From NCBI GenBank assembly GCA_014529385.2, contig CM043958.1, positions 84,085,025 to 84,149,024 of the forward strand: a DNA stretch of 64,000 nucleotides, written 5' to 3'. Origin of the DNA: Adiantum capillus-veneris (taxonomy: Eukaryota; Streptophyta; Polypodiopsida; Polypodiales; Pteridaceae). The notes under the pieces were generated by a model. It had not been told where the DNA came from. It saw nothing but the letters and a program-made list of their open reading frames with translations, and did not search any database. Position 1 is the first letter of the stretch. Every line of letters starts with the position of its first letter. Below, in pieces: positions 1 to 12,579 of the stretch. The translations under genes and the position numbers were made by a program.

Positions 1-97
1 TTTTAAATTGTCAAGGTAAAGTAAATTCAATTTCAATTCTTTGGTATTTTTTATACTCTTCCAAAAAACAATTGATGTTTCATTGTTTTATGTAGGT

Positions 98-163
98 CAA
101 AAATAAAGGTGCTCATTTGGGCCACCCAAAATTGGGTGGCCCAAATGAGCACCTTTATTTTTG
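98..163. repeat. Near-perfect inverted repeat (32-bp arms, 2-bp spacer)
   Basis: The 32 bases at 98-129 are exactly complementary to 132-163, with only AA between them. A transcript would fold into one uninterrupted 32-bp stem. I see no coding potential. It could be a fold-back element, a terminal palindrome of a DNA transposon or a small-RNA hairpin. The absence of mismatches points to a recent origin or to conversion between the arms. Confidence 0.9.
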
Positions 164-2309
<2,146 letters not shown>

Positions 2310-2610
2310 AAACATTTGGATCAGAAGAGGTGATGCCATTTTGACCACAATTTAAAATACAAAAGAAAAAAATTAAAATATTTTGGGATACTTTCACATA
2401 TGACGTACTGTAAATATAATTAAGAAAAAGTGGGAAAAAACATTTGGATTAAAAGGGGTGATGGCCTTTTGATCACAAATTATTATAAAATACAAAAGAA
2501 GAAAATCAAATATTCTATGGAGATACTTTACATTGCTTTGGTCACACTTTTGGATCAGAAAGGGTAATGGCTTGTTAATTTTTTTTTAAAAGAGAGACAT
2601 AGATTTTAAA
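2310..2610. repeat. Degenerate tandem repeat, about 105-130 bp period
   Basis: Three imperfect copies begin near 2311, 2439 and 2545. Each carries a CATTTGGAT(C/T)A-AAGG-GTAATGGC-like block. The first two also share an AAAATACAAAAGAA block. The copies differ by indels, so the array is old. Confidence 0.6.
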
Positions 2611-5298
2611 ATATCAAGCCAATCACCTTCTACAAGAATGTTCTGATACTTAGCACTACTTGGTACTTTAAAGGATGGTTAGTGTAAGTCAAAAAGTTGT
2701 TAAGTAGGACATGGATAACAACTGATAGGTTTGTTAACACCTATAATATGTATTCAAGGCTAGAAAATATGTTGTCTTGTTTATATGAATGCAGGTGAGA
2801 ATTCTATCTTTACTTAGGAGCTTTTTGACTTTGCTTGCTATCCATCACTAAAGAACCTACCTAGTATACTTTAAAGCGAAAAACTATTTCAGCTTATCTA
2901 TTGTACAAAAACACCAGAATGATATTGCATTCCTACTTGAATGTACATAAATGAAGCAAAGACTGAGTCATTTTTGTGCTAATTACTATCCTTAGTCTAA
3001 AGACACCTGTCTTTTGAGCTATTAAGTTCTTTTATGTATAAGTATTAGTTTAAAAACAATAACATACATGTCCTAAACACAAGGTTTTCCCAGTTTGCTG
3101 GGTGACAGGATGCTTGCTTTAGATATAGATTGATGTATAGTGCTTTGATGGACCTACTGTCTATAATTCCTGTTTAGGTTGACTTGTCTTAGGCGGTCCT
3201 TCATAGACTATAGGTCGGACTCTTGCTCACGACTATCATAGTCTTTGGACTTTGCTGGTTTTAAGGTTGCACGTTAATCCAAAATTACTTACCTTGTTCC
3301 AACTCAATTTTCAGGTCCAAACTAAAGAAAACAAATGCTCGAATGAGGGTTATCCATGACCCTTTGAAACATACAAGGATTATGGAAAATATGATACTTG
3401 ATGGACCACCCAATACATAAACCCTCTTCTCCTAGATATAGGCCTTTTTTTATAGGAAAGCAAAAAATAAAAAGATCACTTATCTCAAATAAATACAATC
3501 TAACCTATCACTCTTTTTTTATAGGCCCTATCCCAATTTTCTCAAATAGTTATGTGGGATTAATCCTGCTTTCATTAGTACTCCAGCTACCCCTATTGTC
3601 CCACAAACTGGTGGCCTCTTTTGTAGAGACAATGCTACTCTAGAAGTTGTTAAAGAATTCCAAACACTAACTTGTGCACTCTCAGTGACTCTACTCTGCT
3701 AGAAATGGTCCCAAAGGCCTCATAAGTGTTTCCCTTTCTACATGTCAGAAAAATCAAACTGGAATCCTTCCGAGTTGAGCATCAGCTTTAGATTCTCCCT
3801 AACAAGGCCTTTTTAGAACCCATACTCAATAAGACCTAGGTATACCAGGCTAATCTACTAGCTACTACCGTGGAAGATTGCCGCCTCAAAATTCTTAAAG
3901 GTGGCTAGTTTTTGGACAAAGAAGAGCTTATAAAGGCTTCTTTCAACCTCAATTTTGTTGATCAAGATAAATGTGCCTCCAATACTAGCCTATATATCCG
4001 CACTAAAGGCAATATGGAGTTTTCCAAGAGCAATCCTGACTTCTACACCGAATCAATTTGAAATGTCTATCGACCATATCTAAAATGTTTTTGTAAATTC
4101 CTTGACCCTAAGGCAACTTGTGACTCTAGCATTATGTGGTTTGACCATGCTATCTGGTATATTCTTAGTCATTTAGAACAACTCTTCCCTAAAAACCTGT
4201 AGACTTTCATTTGTCTCTAATTTGATCTTGGATGGGCAGGCAAGCTATTGTACAAATTGCTTTCAATGCTTGACATCCTTAAAGGAACTTAAATTAGATG
4301 AACCAGACACCTATCTCACCACTTATACCAACTACAAAAGAGTCAAAGTTGCCACTAGACTTCTTAAACCTTGCATAGAAGATGATAATTCCCCTTATCT
4401 TAAAAGGCCAAACTCACTAACTACTCCCAACAACTCTTTTATATCTTTTCTTACACCTGGCACTTCTACTAGCTTCAATAGATGAAAATCTTGAAGTTTT
4501 ACTGGAGGGAAAGGAAGAAGTGCCCCTGACTCTGTACACCCCCCCGTCGCCCGATTTCATTAAAAAAATCCTCGAGAGGTGCTCCCCGGTTGATAGATTG
4601 TTGCATGCCTTTGTTTTGCGCCATCTGACCCCACTAGGCAAGCCATGCACCATGGTGGTCCTATTGACTGATCCACACCTCCTCCTCGTGGCCCGGTTTC
4701 ATAAAGATAACCCCCGAGAGGTGCCCCCAACTCATGGGTGCTTGCATGGTCGAGGTCAATTTAAATTTAAGATTTTGAACAATTTAAATACTTAAAAAAA
4801 CCAATGTACAAAATCAAGTCCAACAATTGCACGAAATGATAGAAATTCGACTCTTTGATATTATATAAAGAGATTACAAATCTCATCAAGAGAGAGTACA
4901 AGGGATAAACTATTTCTTATGAAGGCATACTTCATTTTGCAAATTGATTGCTAGAGCTAAATCCGTATATTTCAATGTTACGTGCTTAGCATGCACCATA
5001 CAGGAAATGCCATCCTGAAATAGCTGACCAAAATGTCTTCGGTGGCATCCTATAGGGCCAGTAAGGTTGCGTGTTGTATGCATGTAATGGAATCACTATA
5101 TCCATCCATTATCTCTCTCACCACTCGAGAGAAGGACGCTTTGGGTACGATGGGCTTAATGCTCTTCTGATGCTTTCAAATCTCCCGTAAAGCAATTGTG
5201 CCTGGCTTCCATCTCCGCTTTTACTATGTTATTGGTGGTGGTGGAGGAGCCGCCTGCTTGGTCCATTGAAGGAGGATCATTTTTTTGCTTTTTCCTCC
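2611..5298. other. Intergenic, with a degenerate duplicated GC-richer block
   Basis: No gene was recognised. Around 4540-4750 two diverged copies of a block containing TCGAGAGGTGC / CCGAGAGGTGCCCC follow each other about 137 bp apart, and they are more GC-rich than their surroundings. Short open stretches at 3900-4480 could be remnants of an old mobile-element gene, but no motif supports a name. Confidence 0.4.
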
Positions 5299-5345
5299 TC
5301 CATTAGAAAGGGAATGGGGTCTAAGGGGGCCTCTTTATTTTCCAT
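5299..5345 (+). repeat. Dispersed repeat fragment (GGGGTCTAgGAGGGCCTCTTTATTT family)
   Basis: The block GAATGGGGTCTAAGGGGGCCTCTTTATTT recurs with few changes at 44456-44486 on the same strand. It is present in reverse complement at about 50298-50335 and 50400-50445. All copies are short, so they are probably pieces of one dispersed element whose full extent is not visible here. Confidence 0.65.
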
Positions 5346-6875
5346 GGGATTAAAAACGAGATTATGGAAGGGGCAAATGGTGGGTATGGCACGTCCTAAA
5401 AGTAAGTGGTCAAACTTGTGCTCTTTTACAAAATACAAAGAGAAAATCTCTTATAAATTTAAAAAAATGAACTTTTCTCTAAACAGTTGAGTAAAAACCA
5501 ACACTTTCTCTCTCTAGTGGCTGTCAGTTTCTCCCCCCCTCTCTCCTAAAAAGGGGTCCCTCCAAAAACGTGCTAATCATTCCCTCCCTCTCTCTCTACT
5601 GTACCATCTCTCACTTCTCTTCACTTCACTTTCAGTTTTCCCTCCCAAAAGCTTTGCTTCTCTTTCCTTCCTTTTAGTTTTCCCTCCCAAAAGCTCTACA
5701 GTAGAAGTTTGAACCTTCTTTCCCTCCTCAAGCTTACTACATTCTCCTCAAGCTGAAGTTCTTCATTTCTCCATGAGCCTCACTAAACACCTCTACCTAA
5801 AGCTGAAGATCTGCTGCATATTCTTCTGCTAGATCATCCCCCTTTCTTTCCTCAACAGGTTTCCTGCTCCTTCTCCATTGTGCTCTCTAGAGAGGATCTA
5901 ATTTTCTCTCGAGCTTTGCAACATTATCTTCCCAATTAAGCCAACAAGCAGGTGGAGCAGTATAGAAGTAAGTGGAATCCTTCGACTAATGTACCATCAA
6001 GAATCTTGCTCTATACAACTGAGAACATGGATATGCAATCTCTAATCATAAGTGTTTGTTTGCAGGTTGTGCCACTATTTTCCATGGCATCATCGGGTAC
6101 TCGACGACCTAGGAGTGTCATTGACTCCATTTCATGCAGCAATGTACAAGACGATAGTGGATGCTCGGTGACGATGGAGTTCAAACGATTGATGTGAGTG
6201 ACAATGCAGCCTAGCTCAAGAGGTGCACACAAGGTCTCAAGGAGACACATGGCTTCTTGAGAACACCATTGGAAGGGAAGGATCGTGGAGTTCAAGAAAA
6301 CCCATGATGGAAAGCGTCTTGCGAAGGTACAACATGTGTATGTTGCTTCACAACTAAAGCTATAGACAACAATGGCTCCATCGAGGTTTCCTGCAAACTG
6401 TAATTTCACTCGTCTGTCAAATTTTTAGATTGTATATTTTGTATTTGTGTTGTATATATTTCTTTGATGTCTATAAGGATTTCATTGCTTGTTCATGTTT
6501 GCAGATGTATTCCCATCTGATTTTGTAGAGTGGGAGACAACAGAGTCCTTCATAGGAACTTTTGAGGCCATCCACGTTGACCTCGGCAAGCTGCTCTATG
6601 CTGGTTGTCCATCCGTGGAGCTTGTCTCACATGACATTTTTCTTTATAACCATACTTATGTAACGCCTAGGAAAATTGGGTATGGTAATCTTTCTCTAGT
6701 TCATCCACCAACCTTGCAGAGTATGGAATGGCCTAAGCCTGATAGTACCTTGATCACAGCAACCAAAAAGAGAATCGAGGAGGATGTATATTCAACAATG
6801 AAGTGCACCTATGGTTCCCATAAAGCTTCCCTAACTTGGTTTATGTCCCTTCATGTGTTTGTGTTTATCTTTTGA
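5346..6875 (+). other. Possible host exons, unrecognised
   Basis: A pyrimidine-rich stretch (5500-5900) resembling a plant 5' leader is followed by a plausible intron: donor GTAAGT at 5968 and acceptor TTTGCAG ending at 6065. An ATG at 6084 opens a 37-codon frame beginning MASSGTRRP. A second good acceptor, TTTGCAG ending near 6504, precedes about 120 open codons reaching 6875. I could not join the two segments in one frame with consensus splice sites, and neither resembles a family I know. A real gene, a decayed gene or chance are all possible. Confidence 0.25.
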
Positions 6876-8221
6876 CTACAGAGTGTTCACAGGACACCAA
6901 TAATGTGTACTTGCAAAGGGGAAAGTGCGATCAATAGTTTCCTTGCAGTTGGATGGCAGACTAAGGTGGTCAACCACCAGGGAGATACAATCAAGTTTTC
7001 TGTAGGTGTGAGGCTCTATACATAAGGAGTCCCTCCCTGACTCCCCCATGGTGTAGTCTGCAGAAGAAAAACGTAGGTCGCAAGCTGCTGCGGAGTGTAG
7101 CGACCAAACAAATTCTCTGTCTCTCGGAGGTATTGGTCTCGTAAAGAGAGAGCCCTCTATAGGTCTAAATCTACGACCGGTGGAGGAACCTGAGAAGGGT
7201 AGGTGTAGGATGGCCATGCTTACAAATAACAAAAATAAACTTATGACACTCAGGGTTTAGGGTTAACTAGCCAAAAACATTCTTTATTTTTTTGCTTGTT
7301 CTCACCGACTCAAGACTCGGGTCCACTGGAGGCAATGTCCACCCCGGGTGGGAGCCCACCTGGGATGTGAACCAATCAAAAGAAGAGTCAGCTGGCTACT
7401 CCCCACTAGTTGGTCTCTCATCAGACATCTACATTACAAAGAGCAATATAAGATTAAGCTTTCTACCCTACTCACTCATCAATAAATACGTACACAAGTA
7501 TATATTAGCACACAAACACGTAGATACATATACATACTAGTAGTAGTGCCAAAGGTCAACTGCACCTCTTTAGATATCATCATAGTCTCAACCGTGGTAA
7601 AATCGAAGGTACATTGCGGTAATCCATGCATGAGTGGATCAATGACCGTAATGCCGCGATTAAAAGAGGACTATACCCAAGAGGAAGCGTCCAACCTTCG
7701 GGTGCTATGCTCTCATACTTAGTGCCTACATACATGCATAAACAAATATATATGTACACACAAATATATATACATATACGTAATGTAGCCATCGTTTTGA
7801 GTAGAGATGAAGAGTTATGGTTGTAAATGTAGCCATCGTTTTGTGTTGTGCGCAGTGTGAGAGTGCTCTTGCTTCTGTAGAGTGCTATGAAGAAGAGCTT
7901 TTTTATTGTGCTTCTTGCATGGCATATCTTCACAGTAGCTCCTTGTTCGAGGGATTACTTTGCAATCGTGGCTTGCGCCTAGATTCAATGTCTAAGTGAT
8001 CAACTGATCATAACATTACAATTCTAATGTAATGCAGTAAGTAACTCCATTTCTCTCACTGAGTCTCTCTCTCTCTCTCCCCCTCTCACTCTCCCCCTCT
8101 CCGTCGGTGTAGTTGAACTACAAAGCTAAAGCTTCATCCCAGAGTCATGCATGTGCCTCCATGTAAAGCAAGCCCTCTCAAAGATGAGAAGCCAAATATG
8201 GACGACATCGTCTGTTGAGGC
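6876..8221. other. Intergenic, nothing recognised
   Basis: It contains short AT/CA-rich runs (about 7500-7540 and 7740-7780), a direct repeat of AATGTAGCCATCGTTTTG at about 7782 and 7825, and a CT-rich stretch at 8060-8100 just before the HSPA12-like exon. No gene was seen. Confidence 0.5.
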
Positions 8222-8500
8222 ATGGAAGTCTCGGCTAAGGTCATGGTGGCTTTGGACTTGGGCACCACTTTCTCGGGCTTCGCGTACACCCACAAGAGCG
8301 ACCCAGGGACATCCACCATGTCCTGGATTGGTCCTCAAAAACTAAGGCAACTGCTTCATCCCATTATTGCAAAACACAGACCATCCTGTTTTACAAGTGG
8401 AACCCCTTGTCTTCTACCTACACCCTCCAAGCTTGGGGATGGGCTAATTTTTTGATGTATCAAAAAGCCCTTCGTTCAACAAAGCGTCCTCATCTTGAAG
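8222..8500 (+). pseudogene. HSPA12-type Hsp70-like protein, first exon, frameshifted
   Basis: The ATG at 8222 opens a protein whose residues 8-20 read VALDLGTTFSGFA, the phosphate-1 loop of the actin/Hsp70 ATPase fold in the HSPA12-like form. About 30 codons in, similarity moves to another frame, which continues with HYCKTQT..FYKW and LQAWGWANF, as in HSPA12-like N-termini. A single-base indel near 8300 would explain this. A good splice donor (GAAG|GTAATC) follows at 8501. No later exon was found: the supposed intron runs into a 1.1-kb CT tract and then the transposon stack. It is either a broken gene or a gene fragment. Family membership rests on motifs recalled, not on a search. Confidence 0.6.
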
Positions 8501-8560
8501 GTAATCTTGGTGCTGGTTGCTCATGTATCCATTTGGAGCCCAATTTTCATCTCCTTAACT
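8501..8560 (+). other. Sequence after the HSPA12-like splice donor
   Basis: A short AT-rich stretch between the GTAATC donor and the CT tract, consistent with the start of an intron. Confidence 0.3.
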
Positions 8561-8615
8561 TCTTTCTCTCTCTCCCTCTTTCCCCTCTTTCTCTCTCTCC
8601 CTGTCTCTCTCTCCT

Positions 8616-8691
<76 letters not shown>

Positions 8692-8790
8692 TCTCTCTCT
8701 TTCCCTATTTCTCTCCCTCTCTATATACTCTTTCTCTCTTTCCCTATCTCTCTCTCTCTTCCTCTTTCCCTATCTCTCTCTATTCCTCTC

Positions 8791-8848
<58 letters not shown>

Positions 8849-8866
8849 CTACTCTCTCCCTATTCC

Positions 8867-8899
<33 letters not shown>

Positions 8900-9026
8900 A
8901 TTTCTATCCCTTTCTATCTACTCTCTCTCTTTCCCTATATCTCTCTCTCTCCCTCTTTCCCCTCTTTCTCTCTCTCCCTATCTCTCTCTCTTTCCCTCTT
9001 TCCCTATCTCTCTCTATTCCTCTCTT

Positions 9027-9060
<34 letters not shown>

Positions 9061-9189
9061 CCTTTCTATCTACTCTCTCTCTCTTTCCTTATCTCTCTCT
9101 CTCCCTCTCTATGTATATTCTCTCTCTTTCCCTATTTCTCTCCCTCTCTATCTACTCTCTCTCTTTCCCTATCTCTCTCTATTCCTCTC

Positions 9190-9237
<48 letters not shown>

Positions 9238-9440
9238 CTCTCAATATTCCTCTCTCCCTCTCTATATCTCTCTCTCACTTTCTCTATTTCTCTCCCTTTC
9301 TATCTACTCTCTCTCTTTCCCTATCTTTCTCTTTCCCTATCTCTCTCTCTCTCCCTCTTTCCCCTCTTTCTCTCTCTCCATGACTCTCTCTCTCTTTCCC
9401 TCTTTCCCTATCTCTCTATATTCCTCTCTTTCTCTCTCTA

Positions 9441-9477
<37 letters not shown>

Positions 9478-9626
9478 CTCTCTTTTACTATTTCTCTCCC
9501 TCTCTATCTACTCTCTCTCTTTCCCTATCTCTCTCTCTTTCCCTCTTCCCTCCTCTCTATCTACTCTCTCTCTTTCCATACCTCTCTCTCTTTCCCTCTT
9601 TCCCTAACTCTCTCTATTCCTCTCTT

Positions 9627-9676
<50 letters not shown>
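8561..9676. repeat. 1.1-kb CT-rich simple repeat with TCTA/CCCT variants
   Basis: A compound of (CT)n, (CTCTCCCT)n, (TCTA)n and (TCTTTCCC)n variants with a higher-order pattern. Blocks such as TATCTACTCTCTCTCTTTCCC recur about every 150-200 bp. It sits directly upstream of the LINE. A closely similar tract at 33074-34016 lies on the other side of the gypsy-like element, so both may once have been closer together. Confidence 0.95.
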
Positions 9677-9678
<2 letters not shown>

Positions 9679-9877
9679 GCTGATGTATGTGGTAGAAATG
9701 TAAGACTAGGGGAACTAGTGCCTTAGACTCCACCTCCCAACCTTCCACTATATAGAAAGCTTCTAGCCCTTTGCCATAGTTGGACTTCCTTTCCACATTG
9801 CATAGCCCGGCCTTGCCCTTGTTTAGTCCGGCCTTGTCCTTGTCCTGACAAGCAATGTGGTTGCTAATTCCTCACTC

Positions 9878-10336
9878 ATGCAAGATATGTCTCAAACAGA
9901 GAATGTTGAGAATGTGGATGTGGAGGAATTGAAGGAACGAGAGCGACGTTTCAAGAACATTTTTATTTGTGGAATTCCCGAAGAGAAGCTATAGACACCT
10001 CCTTCTCTTGCCATTGTTATTGAAGATTTCTTTAAAACCCACTTTGGCATGTCCAGAGTTATGGTCTATGGAGCACATAGAGTGGGGAAGCAAGTAGCTC
10101 CTCGCTCGGAAGAACGGCCAATTGTATGCACCATGCAGGATGAGACCAAGCGAAAGATTATTCTTGATAATAGCTGGATCTATTTGAGGGATACAAAATG
10201 TTTTGTATGTGAAGATCATACTATTAAGCAACAAAATATGCATCACAAGGCATATGAGGAAAAGAATAAGAAAAACAAGGAGATCTCTCATGAAGAAAAT
10301 GTGCCCAAGGAGGAGGCAAGTCCCTTGAGCAAATAG
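9878..10336 (+). pseudogene. LINE ORF1-like RNA-binding protein, one stop
   Basis: The frame runs from ATG 9878 to a stop at 10334-10336, broken once by TAG at 9992. The first third is charged (ELKERERRFKNIFICGIPEE). It is followed by a YGAHRVGK...RPIVCTMQDETKRKIIL stretch that resembles the RRM-like core of L1-type ORF1 proteins, and then a lysine/glutamate-rich tail. In active elements such proteins coat the LINE RNA. Position just upstream of the endonuclease frame supports the call. Assignment is by pattern only. Confidence 0.6.
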
Positions 10337-10342
10337 GGATGC

Positions 10343-12250
10343 GTGACCTATGAGACCGAGTTACAATTGAAAATATGCTTTTGGAATTGTAATGGATACC
10401 CATGGAATGCGGGGGTTGTCATTGATGAACTAACAAGCAAAGCCGATGTTGTACTTCTTGTTGAAACTTGGGAGCATGATACACAAAGGATTAATGGCTT
10501 GGAGAATTACAATGTACATTCATTGATGTGGTCAAAGAATCTTAAGCAACGAAGAGGACAAGGAGGGGTAGCATGTATGGTTAAGAAAAGATTGGAAGAT
10601 TTTGTATCAATTGTGAAAGATGACAAGTACAAATGTTATGTATGGCTGAAAATTATGACGCCAAAAAGAGCACCCATTTTTGTAGCCAGTTGCTACATTC
10701 CTCATTATCATTCTCCCTTTTATGCTTGCATGAATAGAAGTCAGCCATTTTTTGATTTAGAAGAGGACATTGCTTATTTCAAAGGTGAAGGTGATGTTAT
10801 TTTATTTGGGGATATGAATGCTTGCATAAAAACATTGCAACATGATACTCAACAATTTGATATGCCATACATTTCAAGGGAGTTGGAGGAAGTTCACTTG
10901 TATGATCATTCTTCAATGGATGAGAAAGAGCTAGATCACTATGGAAAGTTACTTTTACACATGTGTAATAGCACGGGTATGCTCATTGCCAATGGTGTAT
11001 CTTTGTGGAGTGGAACCATTTGATTTACATGTAGGAGACATAATGGGGATAGTTTGATTGACTATATTCTACTCTCCGAAGCCATCATGTACCGCATAAA
11101 GAGTTTTATGTTTGTCCAATGGATCCCGAAATCCGACCATCACACCTTATGTATTGACTTTTCATGTGAAGAAGCAACTAAACATGATAATTTCAGCCAA
11201 ATAAAAGAGAAATTATCACTATGTATGGATTTTAAACGGGCACCAATGTACATTGAAATGGTTGAGCAAAATTTATGGATGAAGAAGCTTCAATGTGATG
11301 CACCATTGGAAACTAAATGGGAAGCTTTCAAGAAAGTTATTTGTTCTTCTGTCGAAGAATGCTTTGCTATAAAGCATCTCCATGGTATCAACAAAGATAG
11401 ATCACGCAAAAGGTGGTTTGATAAAGAATGTCAAGGTGCTTGAAAGTCCTTGATAAAGCTTGATGCAACTATGGACAAAGACAACTATTTGCATAGATAC
11501 AAGGCATTGATTCAAAAGAAGAGAAGAAGATGCGAAGTAAAGCAACAATTTTTTCAAGTCTAAGAAAAGGCACATGCATGTGGAAGATTTTGGAGAAACT
11601 TGAGGGGCAAGCGGGTTGAGAGTTTTGGTAACTTGAGTCTTGTGGATATGTACACACATTGTAGGCAATTATATGAGCAAGCAGATGTTGAAAAAATACC
11701 ATTTTATGGTTCACTCCCATGTATACCTTATTTTTTTACTATTGAGGATGTATACGGTGGGCTTGAAAAGTTGGCCACTCGCAAAGCGGGAGATCTTCAA
11801 GGTATCAAACCACAGATGATCAAATGGATAGGATTTTACCCATGAGTGGATGTGTGATATGTTCAACCTTGCACTTCAACATGGTATGCCTTATGATTGG
11901 AGTACTAATTGGGTTAAGCCTTTGTATAAAGGAGGGGATGTAAAGAATGTAAACAACTACCGGACTATAATGATTGGGTCTATTATGGGAAAGTTGTTTG
12001 GGTGCATGATGGAGATGAAATTGAGTGATTGGGCTGAAGATAATGACAAGCGTACAAAGGGACAAGCGGGTTTTTGTTGATGCCATAGCACCATTGATCA
12101 TCTTGTCACTCTTCATATTCTCATGGAAGAAAGTCAGTTGAAAGGCAAGCAATTGTATTGTTGTTTTGTGGACTTTAAGAAAGCCTTTGATATGATTTCA
12201 CGTAACAATTTGTGGAGAAGAATGGAGAACTCCAAAAGCCAAGTGAGTTT
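10343..12250 (+). pseudogene. LINE ORF2 first part: endonuclease and N-terminal reverse transcriptase
   Basis: The endonuclease/exonuclease/phosphatase fold is seen as CFWNCNGYPWNAG (start), ADVVLLVETW, LFGDMNA and, at 11052-11160, SLIDYILL and KSDHHTL. The final SDHH contains the catalytic Asp-His. The reverse transcriptase starts near 11870 (WVKPLYKGGD, NNYRTIMIGS) and reaches VDFKKAFDMI at 12170-12196, which holds the first catalytic Asp. In-frame stops lie at 11021, 11441, about 11560 and 12078, and a frameshift lies near 11835. The frame is then cut by the copia insertion. Its product would nick target DNA and copy the element RNA, but this copy cannot make it. Confidence 0.85.
12246..12250. 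repeat. 5-bp target-site duplication AGTTT (left copy)
   Basis: AGTTT at 12246-12250 is repeated at 17443-17447, directly outside the two copia LTRs. Confidence 0.95.
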
Positions 12251-12532
12251 TGTTGAAGATGATGAAACAGGAAACAGAAGGAAGACAGCAACTCAGAGTA
12301 GGAAGAAGATGGAGAAGGAGAAGACACAGAGCTTGTGTACGAGATCTCTGTAGTCTGTCTCTCTGTATTGGAATAATAATTATGTGTATACAAACTCAGA
12401 GCTACAAAGCTTATATGAAACCCTAAGAGATAAGGTGTCCTTTCACACCAGATGTCCAGGGGGAAAAACCCAGTGGGAGAAAAGTGCCCCTGGTGAAGCG
12501 CGTATACACACTAACACTACTACATGTCTACA
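12251..12532 (-). repeat. Copia 3' LTR (element orientation)
   Basis: 282 bp, TGTTGAAG...TGTCTACA on the plus strand, matching 17161-17442 base for base as far as I compared. Confidence 0.96.
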
Positions 12533-12545
12533 AATCCCCCCTGTA
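12533..12545 (-). promoter_or_regulatory. Copia polypurine tract
   Basis: On the minus strand it reads ACAGGGGGGATT, directly before the 3' LTR. This is the expected site for priming of plus-strand DNA synthesis. Confidence 0.85.
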
Positions 12546-12579
12546 GTGATAGTGTGAATCCGTACAAGGTAGCAGATCA

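Noticed and set aside
6011-6409. 132-codon minus-strand frame
   Set aside because: No recognisable domain, overlaps plausible plus-strand splice signals, ordinary length for chance.
7240-7275. Telomere-like CAGGGTTTAGGGTTAAC, and TTAGGGTTTAGG at 54456
   Set aside because: Only about two repeat units each. This fits a telo-box or chance, not an interstitial telomere.
8407-9726. Long open frames of Ser-Leu-Pro repeats in the CT-rich tract
   Set aside because: They only reflect translation of (CT)n/(CCCT)n. Frames are open because the repeat lacks stops, and there is no domain.
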